Shown here: piece by piece, positions 1 to 12,590 of the stretch
Layout: each line of letters opens with the position of its first letter
Position numbering within the stretch: the first letter of the stretch is position 1
Assembly (NCBI RefSeq): GCF_964340395.1
Contig: NC_135558.1
Coordinates: forward strand, 5,071,501-5,135,500
DNA length: 64,000 nucleotides
DNA from: Glandiceps talaboti
Taxonomy: Eukaryota; Hemichordata; Enteropneusta; Spengelidae
Direction of reading: 5' to 3'
Translations under genes and position numbers: made by a program
Notes under the pieces: model-generated
Databases searched by the model: none
The model's input: the letters and a program-made list of their open reading frames with translations, nothing else
What the model was told of the DNA's origin: nothing

Positions 1-899
1 GAACGGGGTTCCTTGCCATGGCAAAGAATAAACAGTAATGTAGCAGCTGCAAATTGCCAAAAACACGTGCTCCCTAATGTAGACTTGAATAATTTTGCAG
101 ATTTTGTGAATCATCACTTTCTAAAAACAAAATCACAGAACCGATTCAGCTTTGTGTTATTACAATAACCCTGGAACCCTATTACAAACAAGTCTACATA
201 TTGCACAAGTTAATCCAAAATGTACGAAAAAATAACACTTATCAGAACTGATACGTAGACCTCGAGTCGCAACACTATAAAAACAAACGTTTAGTCGTCT
301 TTGGATTACAAGACGTTGACAAGGCTACCAACATTGAAATGTGAAGTTGTTTTCATCTTAGTCTGGGACAAAGTAAACCAGACGTTATGAAAGACAAAGT
401 ACATGAAAAACGAATGAATATTACCAGAGATATGGATGGGTCAGTCAGACCTGGAAACATTAATGAAAATTAAAAAAATATCTAAATCATCTTTAGGGTA
501 TTAATATCCTAAAGTAACTGTTCCTCTTATCAAGGTGTGTAAGTGTTCTCCTTAAGTTAAGTGAACAAAAGTAAACCCCAAGGCTTTAGTTGTGTAAAAG
601 CCTAGAACCTTTTAACAAAGAATCATTATTGGAACATGGTTCAACATATGGAGTAATCCTTTGAGTAATTGTAACTGAAAATGTATCCGAAAATATCTCT
701 TTAAGACCAGTACTTAGTATTTTTTGAAACGGAAAACAACTTTTCGATAATAGTCGTAGAAGTGAAACGCGCAAAGAAATAAACGTAGAACGTATCGAAC
801 ATTCAAACTTTATATTTATTTCGAACAGTATATCTTAGCTTGTTTTTAAATAATTCTCGTAAGGATGATTTTAGTATAGTGATATCTGTCTGTATGTAC
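1..899. other. No gene seen
   Basis: AT-rich sequence with stop codons in every frame and no open frame resembling a protein I recognise. The only structure noticed is a small imperfect inverted repeat around 490-518 (CTTTAGG ... CCTAAAG). Confidence 0.6.
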
Positions 900-930
900 A
901 CCTGTGTGTGAGTGTGTGTGTGTCTGTCTG

Positions 931-973
<43 letters not shown>

Positions 974-1480
974 ATGTATGTCTGTCTGTCTGCCTGTCAA
1001 TGTCACCATTTTCTGAAAAACCGGCCTGCTCAATTCTAAGGATATTGGTACATACCTTCTTCACTCGAGTGTTTTTTATGGTAATGGCTATGGCTGAGAC
1101 TGATTAGGTTTTGGTAAACATACCATGAATATTAATGAGCTATTTGCATAAATAACATTTTTTCTGTAATTAGGCAATGTTAATAATGTATGCTTTAGAT
1201 GTCGTATAATTCCATACATACATTGATGGTAACAGACCCCATGTGTTGTTTGAGGTTTCGTGATTTTGTGAAGCTTCAAATTTCATATAATTTGAAACAT
1301 GCATTGATGTTAACAAAGTGGTCTTGATATAAATATTCCATGATTGTATTTTTAATTCAATGAATAATTTGCATAATTATAGGTGTTTTGAAATCAGGCA
1401 TTATCTTACGAATACAAGCTTCAAATTTGGAAAGTGAAGGCGGGTCACTTTTTAGACAAAAGAAATCGGACTTCCTCAGG
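900..1480 (+). repeat. Dispersed repeat family R1, copy a, with (TGTC)n
   Basis: The copy opens with a (TGTC)n microsatellite (about 903-996). It continues with a block also found near 42180 (CACCATTTTCT, then GGTAATGGCT, then TTTTGGTAAACAT). Degenerate monomers of the type TTAATGAG..ATTTGCATAATTA..TAATTAGGCAAT..CTTCAAATTTCATATAATTTG follow. The same block order recurs at 35.4-35.8 kb (minus), 37.9-38.2 kb, 42.1-42.9 kb and 61.8-62.5 kb. No coding capacity is visible, so it is a non-autonomous dispersed repeat of unknown class. Two perfect ATTTGCAT octamers lie at 1142-1149 and 1367-1374. Confidence 0.65.
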
Positions 1481-2215
1481 CCCAGCACTTGGAATTACTG
1501 AATGCTCCTTTATTTAACAGCTATTGACTGTGAACTTCACGATTACACGATATTGCATTGAACTACTTCACACATAATGCACACCATTGGACCATGAAAT
1601 ATTAATCACCTGGAAACAATTCTCTGCGGAAAGCCTTCTTTCATATATCCTGACTTGATATTAAATTTGGTTCGGGGAAAATAATCACTGATTTTGTTAA
1701 AACGAGATAGTGGCAGGGCTAACTAATCTTACTAGTTGTACTGGGGACTTGACCGACACGCAATATTGTTAATTCAAAGTTCCAAAATTAATCGTGGGAA
1801 TTAAACATTGTAAGTCGTAACTCACATACATACATACATACATACATACATACATACATACATACATACATACATACATCAGTTATCATCGTCAGTAAGC
1901 AGCAGACTGTTAGAAATTACGATAATCTCCAATGAACAGGTGAACTGGTCGTTCAATGGCGTTGTAATTTATGCATAATGAACCGACAGATTTAAACGAG
2001 TTCAAACCCAGCAGGAAACGTTTGTAAGTCAACTTAAGTGTAATGATAGAGTGTTTAATGTATGACTGAGGTAGTTGGCCACAGCTGCCGACCACTGATC
2101 CACTGATGGTTTTTAAGGTTAGAATACTAAATATGTAACATTATAGTAGCATATCTTTTTAGCAATATAAGCCTAGATCATATTCAACTTTTATTTTTAG
2201 AAAGTCATACAGTTA
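1481..2215. repeat. Non-coding, with a (CATA)n microsatellite at 1823-1879
   Basis: About 14 nearly perfect CATA units occupy 1823-1879. The flanks contain no gene-like open frame. Confidence 0.7.
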
Positions 2216-2906
2216 TTTATTAGAGTTACCTAGAATATTGGTTTGGCTCTGGGATACCTTTATTTCTGAAGAATGTGAAGAATGTGAATCATACTATTTT
2301 ACCAAGTGGGAATAAGTATGTATTCTTAAACCATACAAATCCGAAGTAGAATTTCAATCAGGTTTCCCAACGATTGATTACATTCTATGCTTTTGAAGAT
2401 ATTAAGTATGTCATAGTCAGCGGAGATTCAACAGGAACACACGGTATTGTATATTCTTGGCGACATTGAATAAGCCACGGTCAGACGTGATATAACAGGA
2501 ACACACTGTGTAATTACAGTAAATGTAGAATTATCTTATCACCAAAAAGTGTAATTACCTTCAACCCATGATACAGTCCGACTTCAATATAGCTCGTGAC
2601 CTTGACCACTTACTAACTCTGTCTTTTCTGTTTAATTAAGCACATTTAGTGATATAACTCTTGACAATTTCTACAGCTTCGTACACTCTTAGTACATGGC
2701 GTTATGCCAACACAGTGTACATATGGTAGCTTCTTCACAGGGAAAGCTCTTATGTCAGACGGTCTTTTCAAATTTAAGTTTATTCTAAATTGTGTGTTGA
2801 CTCGCACAGAACCTGTTCGGTAACCAAACGAAGCAGTTGGCGATGCATTGTGCTCTACTATCTGTAAATATCCGGTTTGTGTTATATGGTATGCATGAAT
2901 AAGTAC

Positions 2907-2923
2907 CCCCCCCCCCTCCCCTA
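2907..2923. repeat. Poly-C tract
   Basis: Run of C with one T interruption. The minus strand is a G-rich run able to form G-quadruplex or slipped structures. It lies just inside the left arm of the large inverted element. Confidence 0.8.
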
Positions 2924-3000
2924 CTCTTTTCATATATTTCAACAACAATTTCGATGGATTATTGTGTACAAGTTGAATATTGCATGTTATACTGTTATTT

Positions 3001-3060
3001 ATATGGATGGATGGATGGATGGATGGACGATGGATGATAGATGGGTGGATGGATGATGGA
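3001..3060. repeat. (GGAT)n microsatellite
   Basis: Imperfect GGAT array inside the spacer of the large inverted element, degenerating at its 3' side. Confidence 0.85.
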
Positions 3061-3924
3061 GGACTGATTTAATGATGTTGTTTGGTCCGCATGAATGGCA
3101 GGCACGCTCACATATCAAATCATGATTGCTATGAGCATAGATATATGATTAAAAGATTGTACAGAAGCTAGTGTGTCAATGATTGTATAGTATTTAAGAG
3201 CTAATAGGATGCCCAATTATTTTTCTATCATAGTGCCAGAATTAGAAATGCAGCATGACTACCCAGATGAAAACAACTCAAGTAGAGAGACATATATGGC
3301 ACTATGCTGCTTGATTAGAAGAATAATCGAAAGTCTGTATACAGAAACTTTTGTTATAAGTTTAATTTTATTGAACATATCCCCACTTTACTGTTTGTGT
3401 GTTGCACGTATAGACGGCGTCATGTGGATTCAAGTCGATCTGATATGCACACTCTGTTGTCAAAGAGCTGTGAACATTATTATCCCATGAATGCGTCATT
3501 AAAGAAACAGTTTCGAGAAGATATAGTTGCAATGCATTTCACTTAAAATCTTATCGCGTATCCTTATCGCGTTTAACGTCCTTACACTTATCTTTCTGAG
3601 ACAACGCACTGTCATGTTAGCATAAGGAAATTGCCTGTGGCTGTAAAATGATGGACAGGTTTCACTCTTTGTGACATAAAGCAATCTCTTAAATGACGAT
3701 ATTTAATACCGAGTTGTTACGTTGTTTACGCTTCAGAGTATTTCGGAAATCTTTGAGAATGAATTATGTCGTAATTTCGCATGACTGTATTTGAGGCTGA
3801 CAGAAATACACTTTCCCTGATATATTTGCGAGAAATATCGGGGTGCTACAAGAAGACCTGCCAAACGTGATGGAGAACTGAATAGAATGGGCGAAACTGT
3901 CTAAAATTCCAGCGCTCGCCAACT

Positions 3925-3992
3925 ATTAGTAGTAGTAGTAGAAGTAGTGGTAGTAGTAGTGGTAGTGGTAGTAGTAGTAGTAGTAGTAGAAT

Positions 3993-4051
<59 letters not shown>
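3925..4051. repeat. (TAG)n trinucleotide array
   Basis: About 42 units of TAG/GTAG with a few GAA and GGT variants in the first half and a pure run at the end. No open frame uses it as coding sequence. Confidence 0.9.
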
Positions 4052-5573
4052 CAGAAGAGTTGCATTCAAGGCGTATCTACTACATTATTCGAAATTTGAT
4101 GAAAGCGGGATTAGATAGATGTGTTAACACTTACAATGGTGAATATTTAACCTGCTTATGACAGGTTATACGCGGATGGTTAATAAATCCAAAAATGGAA
4201 TTCGAAGAATGTTAATAAATTTGAACGAGTCATTCTCTGATGTCACATGTAGGCATCTTCCTTTCCTCAAACGTTTTTTTCAAATTGTCGATCTTCAGCT
4301 TACTGTCACATTTGTGAGTACCTGTTATATTTGATGTCAATGACTTATTCTGCCATGGATACGATTCCGCTGCTTGTTAGCAATCAGTTCTGAATGTCCT
4401 AGACCTATAGCTAGGCAATGCTTTGAAACATATATAATGGATCAAATTGGTAAGCCCGAGGTCGAATTCGAGGTCGTTATGCTTCATGACTTCCAAATCT
4501 TGATAATTACATTGAATTCGGCGTTAATTTGAACATTTCTCTTAAAGAGAAATCATTAGGTTAGTATGAAATCAATTGAAAAATGTTTTTGCTCGTCCGA
4601 TATTGTTGTAATCCGGGTACTCTTTGAAAACTGATGACAATTGCACGATTCGCAAGCATAGCATAATTTTAATCAAAAACACTCTTGTTTACCCAAAGAA
4701 ATATACCTAACCTTTTAAATAAGATCATTTCTAGGAAATATTTTGATTATCTGTTATTTCATAGACACTGCAATGTATGCAATAATATATATGGTTATTT
4801 CAACAAATTTAGTTCATCCATATAACTATATCCATATGACTATATATATTGTGACATGATGGTAATATTCCATCTTCAAATAAAACTGGACCTAGTGAAA
4901 ATTTGTTGCATTTTGTAAACTTGCATATTTTGGTAAAATGTATAATCAACTGTTTCGTTTGGTGAAAGAAGAGGTTCTGTGCGAGTCAATACACAACTTA
5001 GAATAAACTTGAAAGACCGTCTGACGTAAGAGCTTCCCAGTTGAAGGCGCTACCATATGTACAATGTGTTGGCACAATACCTTGTAATAAAGGTGATACA
5101 AAGCTGTAGACAATGTCTAGTGTATATCACTAAATATGCTAAAATTAAAGAGAAAAGTCAGAGATTTAGTAAGTGCCCTCCTTGAACTCTAAATCATGGT
5201 CACTTGAGCTATATTAAAGTCGTACTGTATCATGGGTTAAAGATAATTGCACTTTATTGTGATAAGATAAATCTACACTTACTGTAATTACACAGTGTGT
5301 TCCTGTTATATCACGTCTGACCGTGGCTTATTCAATGTCGCCAAGAATATAGAATACTATATTCTTGTTGGATATATTCTGGCTATGACAGATTTAATAT
5401 CTCTAAAAGCATAGAATGTAATCAATCGTTGGGAAACCTGATTGAAATTCTATTTCGGATTTGTATGGTTTAAGAATACATACTTATTCTCACTTGGTAA
5501 AGTAGTATGATCCACATTCTTCTGAATAAACGTTTCCTTGTATCAAAACGATATTCTAGGACACTCTAATATA

Positions 5574-8500
5574 TTCAAAGGTTCTTTTACGTCTCACTCG
5601 GACGAAATTAACATATTGTGACGTCAAGGATATTATTCCGGCCACGACATTCCGTTTTCCCTATTCACATTACCTTTCCTGATACTGACTCAGAGGCTGA
5701 CCCGTGTTTTTCCAAAGAAGAGCATTGGTAAGGTGTACACAATTTACTCTACTGCCGATTCATTTCAAAGAGCGTGAGTACAAAATTTAAATATCTTCTC
5801 TTGCTGACGCATGATTGCCATCCGAGGAAAAAGCAAATAAATCTAATACACTATGTACTGTAACAACAATTAAGAGAATTTAAAACTGTTCAATCCTGCA
5901 GACGAGGTTAATTATCTTTGTGGCAATGCGCCAATGGCTTTAATACTTGACAACTCCGAAACGTAACGAAAGTAAATTAGGATACAACATCATGCTTAGT
6001 TTACACATGTGAGTATAAAAAGTCTATCACGAGACTTTCTATCAGATGGGTACATTTAATAGACTGTATTTGCTGTTACTCTGTTATCCATGATATTGTA
6101 CACTATTATGCATAACATTGTACTGTGGATACCTGTATGAATAAACTCATATACGTTCTGCAACTGCTCTCCAACTCTGTTATGTAGAATCCTTGAAGCC
6201 TGTGGACTCAAATTATGTCTCAGTTACAGCGTTCGTCATGTTATGTAGATGTTAAATGAGTTTGCGTCGTAAGTATCAAACACGTCTGACAAAACTGTTT
6301 TGTCTAAATTAAGCATTACGTATTTATAACGTCATGGATATCTTCAATTCGAATATACATTTTAATTCCGAGCTATACAAATATAAAACATAGTAATACG
6401 TATATGCAGTAAATATTCACTTGAGATGCGTATATTTATTACATTTTAAAACAAACTTCCTCGACGGAAAGGAACCGAGTATGCCTCAACATATATTTCG
6501 TTCAGTAACGGAGATTGAATTTTGTTGGAAGTGTCGAGTACAGAATAGTCAGATAAATAACAGGAGAATTGTGCCATCTATGTAACCAACACATTTTGTT
6601 TGTTTATGTTGTGATGTATGTAGCAAGCAAAGTGTATAATAAGCTGTAGAAATCGATCTTTTACACATATCCGTAATACTAAATGAGAGTTGTGTGTTAG
6701 ATTACAAAACAATAACATTTGTGGGATACGTTGCTGTTAATGTTGCCCTACGAACGCATACAATTTGACCAGGTCTATAACCAAGTCCTGTCTAGATCTG
6801 AAAAAAACTATGGTTCTTCAGGTGCATGAACAATGTTGAATCTTTTCGTAATATTCCAAGGTCTAAGTATTCATTCCTTTCTACATAGGTCCACGAGACT
6901 AGCATTTCGACAATGCTTTTGCAAATGTACATTTTAATAGGATAATGTGAACGGTAAGAAAACAGGATAACTACATCTGGTAACTGCATTAGATATTCAC
7001 TGTTAATAAAAACTATTAAAAAATAGATCTACATGCTCTCAACCTGCACCTATCCCGGCAATATTTTGAATTCTTTCGGAAATGTCGAAGAATAACAAAA
7101 CCTTTGCACGTGTGATGAATTAACATATCAAACGTTTTCTCGTGATTAAAATGACAACATATGTTTACTATTTAGAATGGATATATATGCTCTCGCCCAC
7201 GCCATACCTTTTATTTCTCAAGAGCATTGGATAGAGCTGGGTGCTGATCTAAACTTGTTGAACACTGTATATATGAAAACGTTAAACTGTAGCTAGCAAC
7301 TTACTTTTGCGTTTCAGTAACCCAAGCAATCCTCGTCATTGTCGAAAAAGGAATGATATATAATATGCGTCAACATACCTTTCTTTGACTAACAGAAGGA
7401 TGTCAAACAGATAACGTTTATAGACATTAGTGGAATCACAACGTCTTTGCTACTCTACTATTGCTTTATGCAACAGGCGTTAGGTAAAATAAAAGTTAGA
7501 CAATCTTTATATTTACATTTTAATCAACCTCGCCTTTAATTTGCCCAAGTGTGAAGTTTATAATATCGACTAGATTACGATCAATGAATTCCCCTATGGT
7601 TATTAAAACAGAATTGCAGAGGTTAACAACTATCGTATGTGGTTTCACTTCAAACCTATGCTGTGATTTCAGATCTTAACCTTATATAGGTACAATATTT
7701 GTATTTTGAAAACCGTTCGTTATGTGTGTATATATGTATATATGTATTATGAAGTTGGACATCAAACCCTGATGAGAACTTATGCCAAACCCTTCGGGGT
7801 TTTTGAAATTTTACTTGCCAACTAAAATGTCGTAGATTTGTCATTCGATTTGCTGATTATGAAATATGATAACATCAATATGAACAAAAAATTAATCGAA
7901 ATGTTTCAAATGTATGTTATCAAGACGTGATGTCAAACATTCTAGATTCAAAATATTGGATTATAGAAGACCTCAAACTAAAGAAATGTTGAAAATGACT
8001 TATCTGGAATTGACTTACAAAAAAGTCAAGGTCAGCGAAGTGAACCTCAAATTTAATGACTGAAAACGGAGATAAAATTACGTATATAAGCTTATGATTT
8101 GCTATAATGACTCAAGGATGTACATGGCGATTTACAATAGTCTAATTCCCCACTGAATTAATAAGAAAAAATGTTGTCACAAGCATGCATGAACATTGTG
8201 CCTGAAGTTACAATTACGAAGAAGGTTAACTCGTCATCAAGAAAATTAAACTGCATGTCTGACGCCAAAAAAAACACATTTGAATTTAATAACTTTTGTT
8301 TCATAATTCTGTCGTGTGTATGTCAGACAGATGTAGTTTCTTATTCCTTGTTAGTGGGTCGTTGAACCACTCGTGCTCCTTATTTCGAGGTTATATAGAC
8401 CCCTTTGAGAATTAATGAATGTGTATTATTGTTTAAAAACACGTTGTCCATTCAAGTTGTCTATCTATATGGTTGAAATAGTAATTGCCTGGCAAATTGC

Positions 8501-9508
8501 TGTAAATGATTTCATAAATACTAGTTGAATAGATAAACTAGTTGAAATAAGTACATTTATTCAACAAGGATTCAAAATTCGAGAACACCACTTGAACAAA
8601 AATATACCAGCTGCCTCGTGATATACATTTGACAATTACATTTACATGTATATGTTGATCTTCACATTGTGAAATTACTCTGTTTTTTGTGTATGGTCAA
8701 TATAAGCATTTTCTTTTTTACTTTATTGTACTATACTGATATCGAAATGATAGATAAGGTTGCAATAAAGTTTATTATTATTACTTCCTGACTACAGTAA
8801 CGCATTGAGAGCAATTTTCCTTATAAACGTTAATTCTTTTTTGAATGTATTTAAACCAAATAGATATATTTACACAACTGTGTGTGTCCACCAGTTTACT
8901 TGCAGGAGTGGTTTTTAACTCAGTAGTTCACATTTGTAGTTTCTACAAGTTGAGAAAATAAATGCCAGAATAACGTGCATACAGGTATTCTAAATCAAGG
9001 AATCTTTCTTTTACAGCTCAGTAGGATATATTCCAATACACATGTTGATTGACAGAAGTAGGTTAGTACATGTAATTATAGAAATTGAGAAAGTGAAGAA
9101 TCGATTTATGACTTTTAGCATTTATATAAATAAATAAATAATCAATAATGGTTGAACTAAACAAGGTTAAATCGTGACTATGGTTTCATTCCATGTATAC
9201 TATAAAATTATTATGAAATATCAAGTGAAGTTTTCTTTTATGGTAACATTGACGTTATTACTGCAGGGCACAATATAATTGACAAAGGGTAAGCTTGACT
9301 TGTGTATGGAAAACCGGCTTGCATAATTAATTGTTTTCTCTATGCATGCAGATGTTCACATACAGGAAGTACTAGGAATGCTTTGAACATGATTTCAAGA
9401 TTTGAATGATTTCATCTCATAAATAATATGTATTACGCTGAAAGATTTGTTTTCATTCAAAGTCTTTGCTGCCATGTCTTTAGCACTGCTACACGAGGTA
9501 TATGACAA
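5574..9508. other. No gene seen
   Basis: Long AT-rich stretch. All open frames are short and unlike known proteins. Near 8757-8785 there is a GGTTGCAATAAAG followed by TTATTATTATTAC, which could be the 3' tail of a decayed retroposon, but nothing upstream supports it. Confidence 0.55.
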
Positions 9509-9560
9509 AAGCGCGCGCGCGCGCATGTGTGTTTGTGGGTGTGTGTGCACACGCATGTGT
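9509..9560. repeat. Alternating purine-pyrimidine tract (GC/GT)
   Basis: (GC)n followed by GT-rich alternating sequence ending in CACACGCATGTGT. Alternating GC/GT sequence is the classic Z-DNA-prone composition. No gene is adjacent. Confidence 0.7.
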
Positions 9561-10539
9561 CGTGCTTATATTAAAGCATGTTTACACTACACAGGATCAT
9601 GACGTCTAAAATGGTAAACAAAATGGCATAAATGTTCCGACATTAATATGCCACAAATAATGATCTTGATAACGCTCGGTCATTATTTACGTGGTATATG
9701 TTCGCCGGGAGCCTTAAACGTCATACTCTAATAATGAGCTTAGGTACTTTAACACTTGTATAGTGTAACCATTGATACTTTATGGATTCAAGTTATCACC
9801 ATGGGAACGAGAGTATAAAACATTTCGTTTGATACTTCTTTTTCCCTTCCATTTCATTGTCGATCCTGCAATTTCACAGGATTAATTTGCTCGACTCTGA
9901 TTCATATGGCATTGGAGAAATTTTACTCTTGGCAATACAAACACAAAGGTATTTTTGAAACCTTTAGTAGATTCCTTCCTTTTCTTGCTATGGTGTACTT
10001 GCTGTCATGACAATCACGCCAAAGGGCGTTATAATCGCTATATGCCGTACCAATAGAAAAATCTATCTCCATATTCTTCTGAGTAGGTATTGCATCAGAT
10101 TCATGAAGTAGGGATAGGGATGATTATATTTATAAGTTCATCTACAAAACTCCAAACGATAATTAGCTAATTAGTTGAAATACACATTAGTATTAGATTG
10201 GTATAACATAATGTAAACTCGTGAAATAAGTCGGTTGTGTGAATAAAAAGAGAGTTGTTGGTAGAAAGAGAGGACGACATCCCTAAAACCTAAGAGAATA
10301 AACAAATAGATCATTCAAACGAAACCACAGTCAACACTATAATTCAAATCACTTCTCTTGAACACTACACAACTGAGCATGACCAAAGTGTTGAATTAGT
10401 GAGATTCAATCCTTTCTGTAACTCGAATGAGCCTCGGAAATAAACTGTTTAAACATTTGATGTGATATTGACCAAGAAAACTTCAACCTCTTGTCAGTTA
10501 ATCTCAAGAAATAAATCAGTGGTCACTGTACAATTTTGA
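9561..10539. other. No gene seen
   Basis: Non-coding, AT-rich. The LINE frame that follows is closed by an in-frame TGA at 10537-10539. Confidence 0.55.
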
Positions 10540-11166
10540 CCAGAGGATGCTTTCAGCTACTTGCCCCATTCACTTAGAACATTCGTATCAGGTGTAAAAT
10601 ACTATGTTTGCCGATGTTTGCAAGCAGCTCTGGGCTGGGCTGGGCAGTTGAGAGGAAAACCCAAATTACGTACTTACAGTATCTTTAAAAGTGTACTTGA
10701 ACCCGAAAGGTATTTATCCTTGAACTGTAGTCATAAATTTATTCATGTTTTGTCACGTTTCAGATGCTCGTCTTTGCCTTTGGCCATAAAACAGGGACGG
10801 CATCATGGTGTTGATTCTCATAATAGATTGTGTACTATTTGTAACTCAGGGGATGTAGAAGATGAGTACCACTTTCTGTTAATTTGTCCAGTTTATGATC
10901 ACCTTAGAAACCAACTCTTAACATTCAATATTCACAACCAACCCAATTACAATAATGAGTACTGCTAATTCAGATATCTTGCTCAATTTATGTAAATATG
11001 TATTCAAAGCTATGGAGATGAGAACTTTCAAAGTGAATACTATGTTAGTAATATATTTTTCTCACTTTTGTTATCTGTACGACAGAAACGTATTTGTCAC
11101 TATTTTGTAAACTTTGCACATGGGCCGGAGGCCTAGAAACGCAATAAACATATATATATATATATA
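10540..11166 (+). mobile_element. 5'-truncated LINE (non-LTR retrotransposon) 3' end
   Basis: The open frame to 10968 encodes the C-terminal end of a LINE ORF2. It has a KLRTYSIFK..EPERYL block, then a Cys-His motif (CTIC, then VEDEYHFLLICPVY) that follows the RT domain in many LINE families. The RT and endonuclease domains are absent, so the copy is 5'-truncated, as is typical for target-primed reverse transcription. The 3' UTR ends with GGGCCGGAGGCCT, an AATAAA at 11143-11148 and a (TA)n tail. The same VEDE.HFLL..CP motif and GGCC...GGCC signature occur in the minus-strand copy at 25.3-25.9 kb, so both belong to one family. I cannot assign the clade. It is not intact and not expected to be functional. 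Confidence 0.8.
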
Positions 11167-12379
11167 AACTAAAAAAAATACAAAGTATTGACTAATTTGA
11201 TTATCAACTCAGTATGTCGTCGCTCGATATGTAATCAATCTGTAAACAATGTTTATCCATTGGATGGGAAGGGTAGATTCTAGCTGATCGCTATCAGTGA
11301 ATGAAGTGTCAATCAAATTTGTCTATATTCTAATGTGACACAGTTGGGTTTCGATTGCTTGTGCAGTGGTGACATTGTTTACAAATTGAGTACATTTAGA
11401 GCGAACACTACTGGACTGATAATGAAACACTGTTATAATACACGTGATATGAACGTTCTAAGTGAATGTGGGCAATTGTAGCTGAAACGCTTGAGTTAAC
11501 GTTATGCGTTGTACTTGACCGAATGAGGAACATCGATATCTTCAATTTTGAAGTTAATCATACGATTTAAATGAATTATAGTGGGTGCATAATATCCCTT
11601 TCTGTCATCTCCGTGTGAATCCCAATTATTCCCAACGGGTGTTAGACATCAGGAATTCTCAATTAATGCATATATATATATACCTCATTGCAGCAATGAA
11701 TCAAGACAGTAAAATATAATCTTGATTTCTGATACCCTTAGATTCTGCACCATGCGAGTAAGAAGGCAGACAACTCGAGCTTACGTTGTGATACTTGAAG
11801 TCCCAGAATCGACGTCTTTCATTGGTAATGTCTCATAACAGCTATATATATACCAATGTAAAAAACAAATGAGATAGAAGATAACATATTAACCTTTTAG
11901 TTCATTGATCGAGGAAATGGCTTATTACAATATTTCCAAACTGATCATGACTGACAAGAATGGCATAATGAATACAAAACACGTATGGATATCATTGCTA
12001 ATTGAGGCAGAACCAGCATCTGAACGTACTATCTTAAATATTTGATGACTTGTATCTGTCATTAGTACCACTGAATATTATTGTTGAATATATATAACGA
12101 TATGCACCGATTTTTTTTTAACTCGCCTACCTGTAATGTCACGTCATATACATCACAAATGATTAAAAGCTTGGCTGGGTCCTTTTTAGATATATGCCCA
12201 ATGGCATAGGTCAACAGTCAACGGCGATGTGAACAATCAAACCCGGTCAACGTCGGTTTAACGAAAAATCATGTGACGGTTTTTAAAAGACAGAGAGCTT
12301 AATGGGGTAGACACATGAATGGTGTCCCTGCCTATGTATCTATGGTCTCTGATTATACAGTAAATATCATTTTTTCGCA
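11167..12379. other. No gene seen
   Basis: AT-rich non-coding sequence with short (TA) runs (for example 11670-11684) and no gene-like frame. Confidence 0.55.
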
Positions 12380-12590
12380 ACAAATATAGCTACCACTTGG
12401 TCAAATTTGCATATGTCGCAAAACATGCAGACGCGCAGATGTCCCATATGGCATTTCACCTTTGTGCTAGGTTTGAATACAATTTGGATATTGCATGTCA
12501 GAGAAATGTCGCATTACGGACGCACAAACAGATGGAAAGATGGACACAAACACAGATGGATGGACGAATGGACAGAGCCCATTGTAATAG
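12380..12590 (+). repeat. Dispersed repeat R2, copy a
   Basis: Contains CTACCACTTGGTCAA, TGTGCTAGGTTTGA, ATTGCATGTCAGAGA and ACGGACGCAC, running into a GATG/GACA-rich tail. The same order of blocks, more diverged, occurs in reverse complement at 16.7-16.9 kb. The overlapping 95-, 71- and 64-aa frames are products of this repeat and its simple-sequence tail, not genes. Confidence 0.5.

Larger units (their letters stand above)
2216..5573. mobile_element. 3.4 kb element or duplication with ~625-bp inverted arms
   Basis: The left arm (about 2216-2839) is the reverse complement of the right arm (about 4947-5573). Identity varies along the arms. The 60 bases 2461-2520 match 5281-5340 perfectly in inverse, while other parts look only ~75-85% alike by eye and carry indels. 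The ~2.1 kb between the arms holds no recognisable transposase; it contains (GGAT)n, (TAG)n and a 93-aa frame (3209-3490) that I do not recognise. A 100-aa minus-strand frame (2646-2948) spans most of the inner left arm, but its counterpart in the right arm is broken by stops. It could be a DNA transposon relic with long TIRs or an inverted segmental duplication. I could not identify a target-site duplication. Confidence 0.7.
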
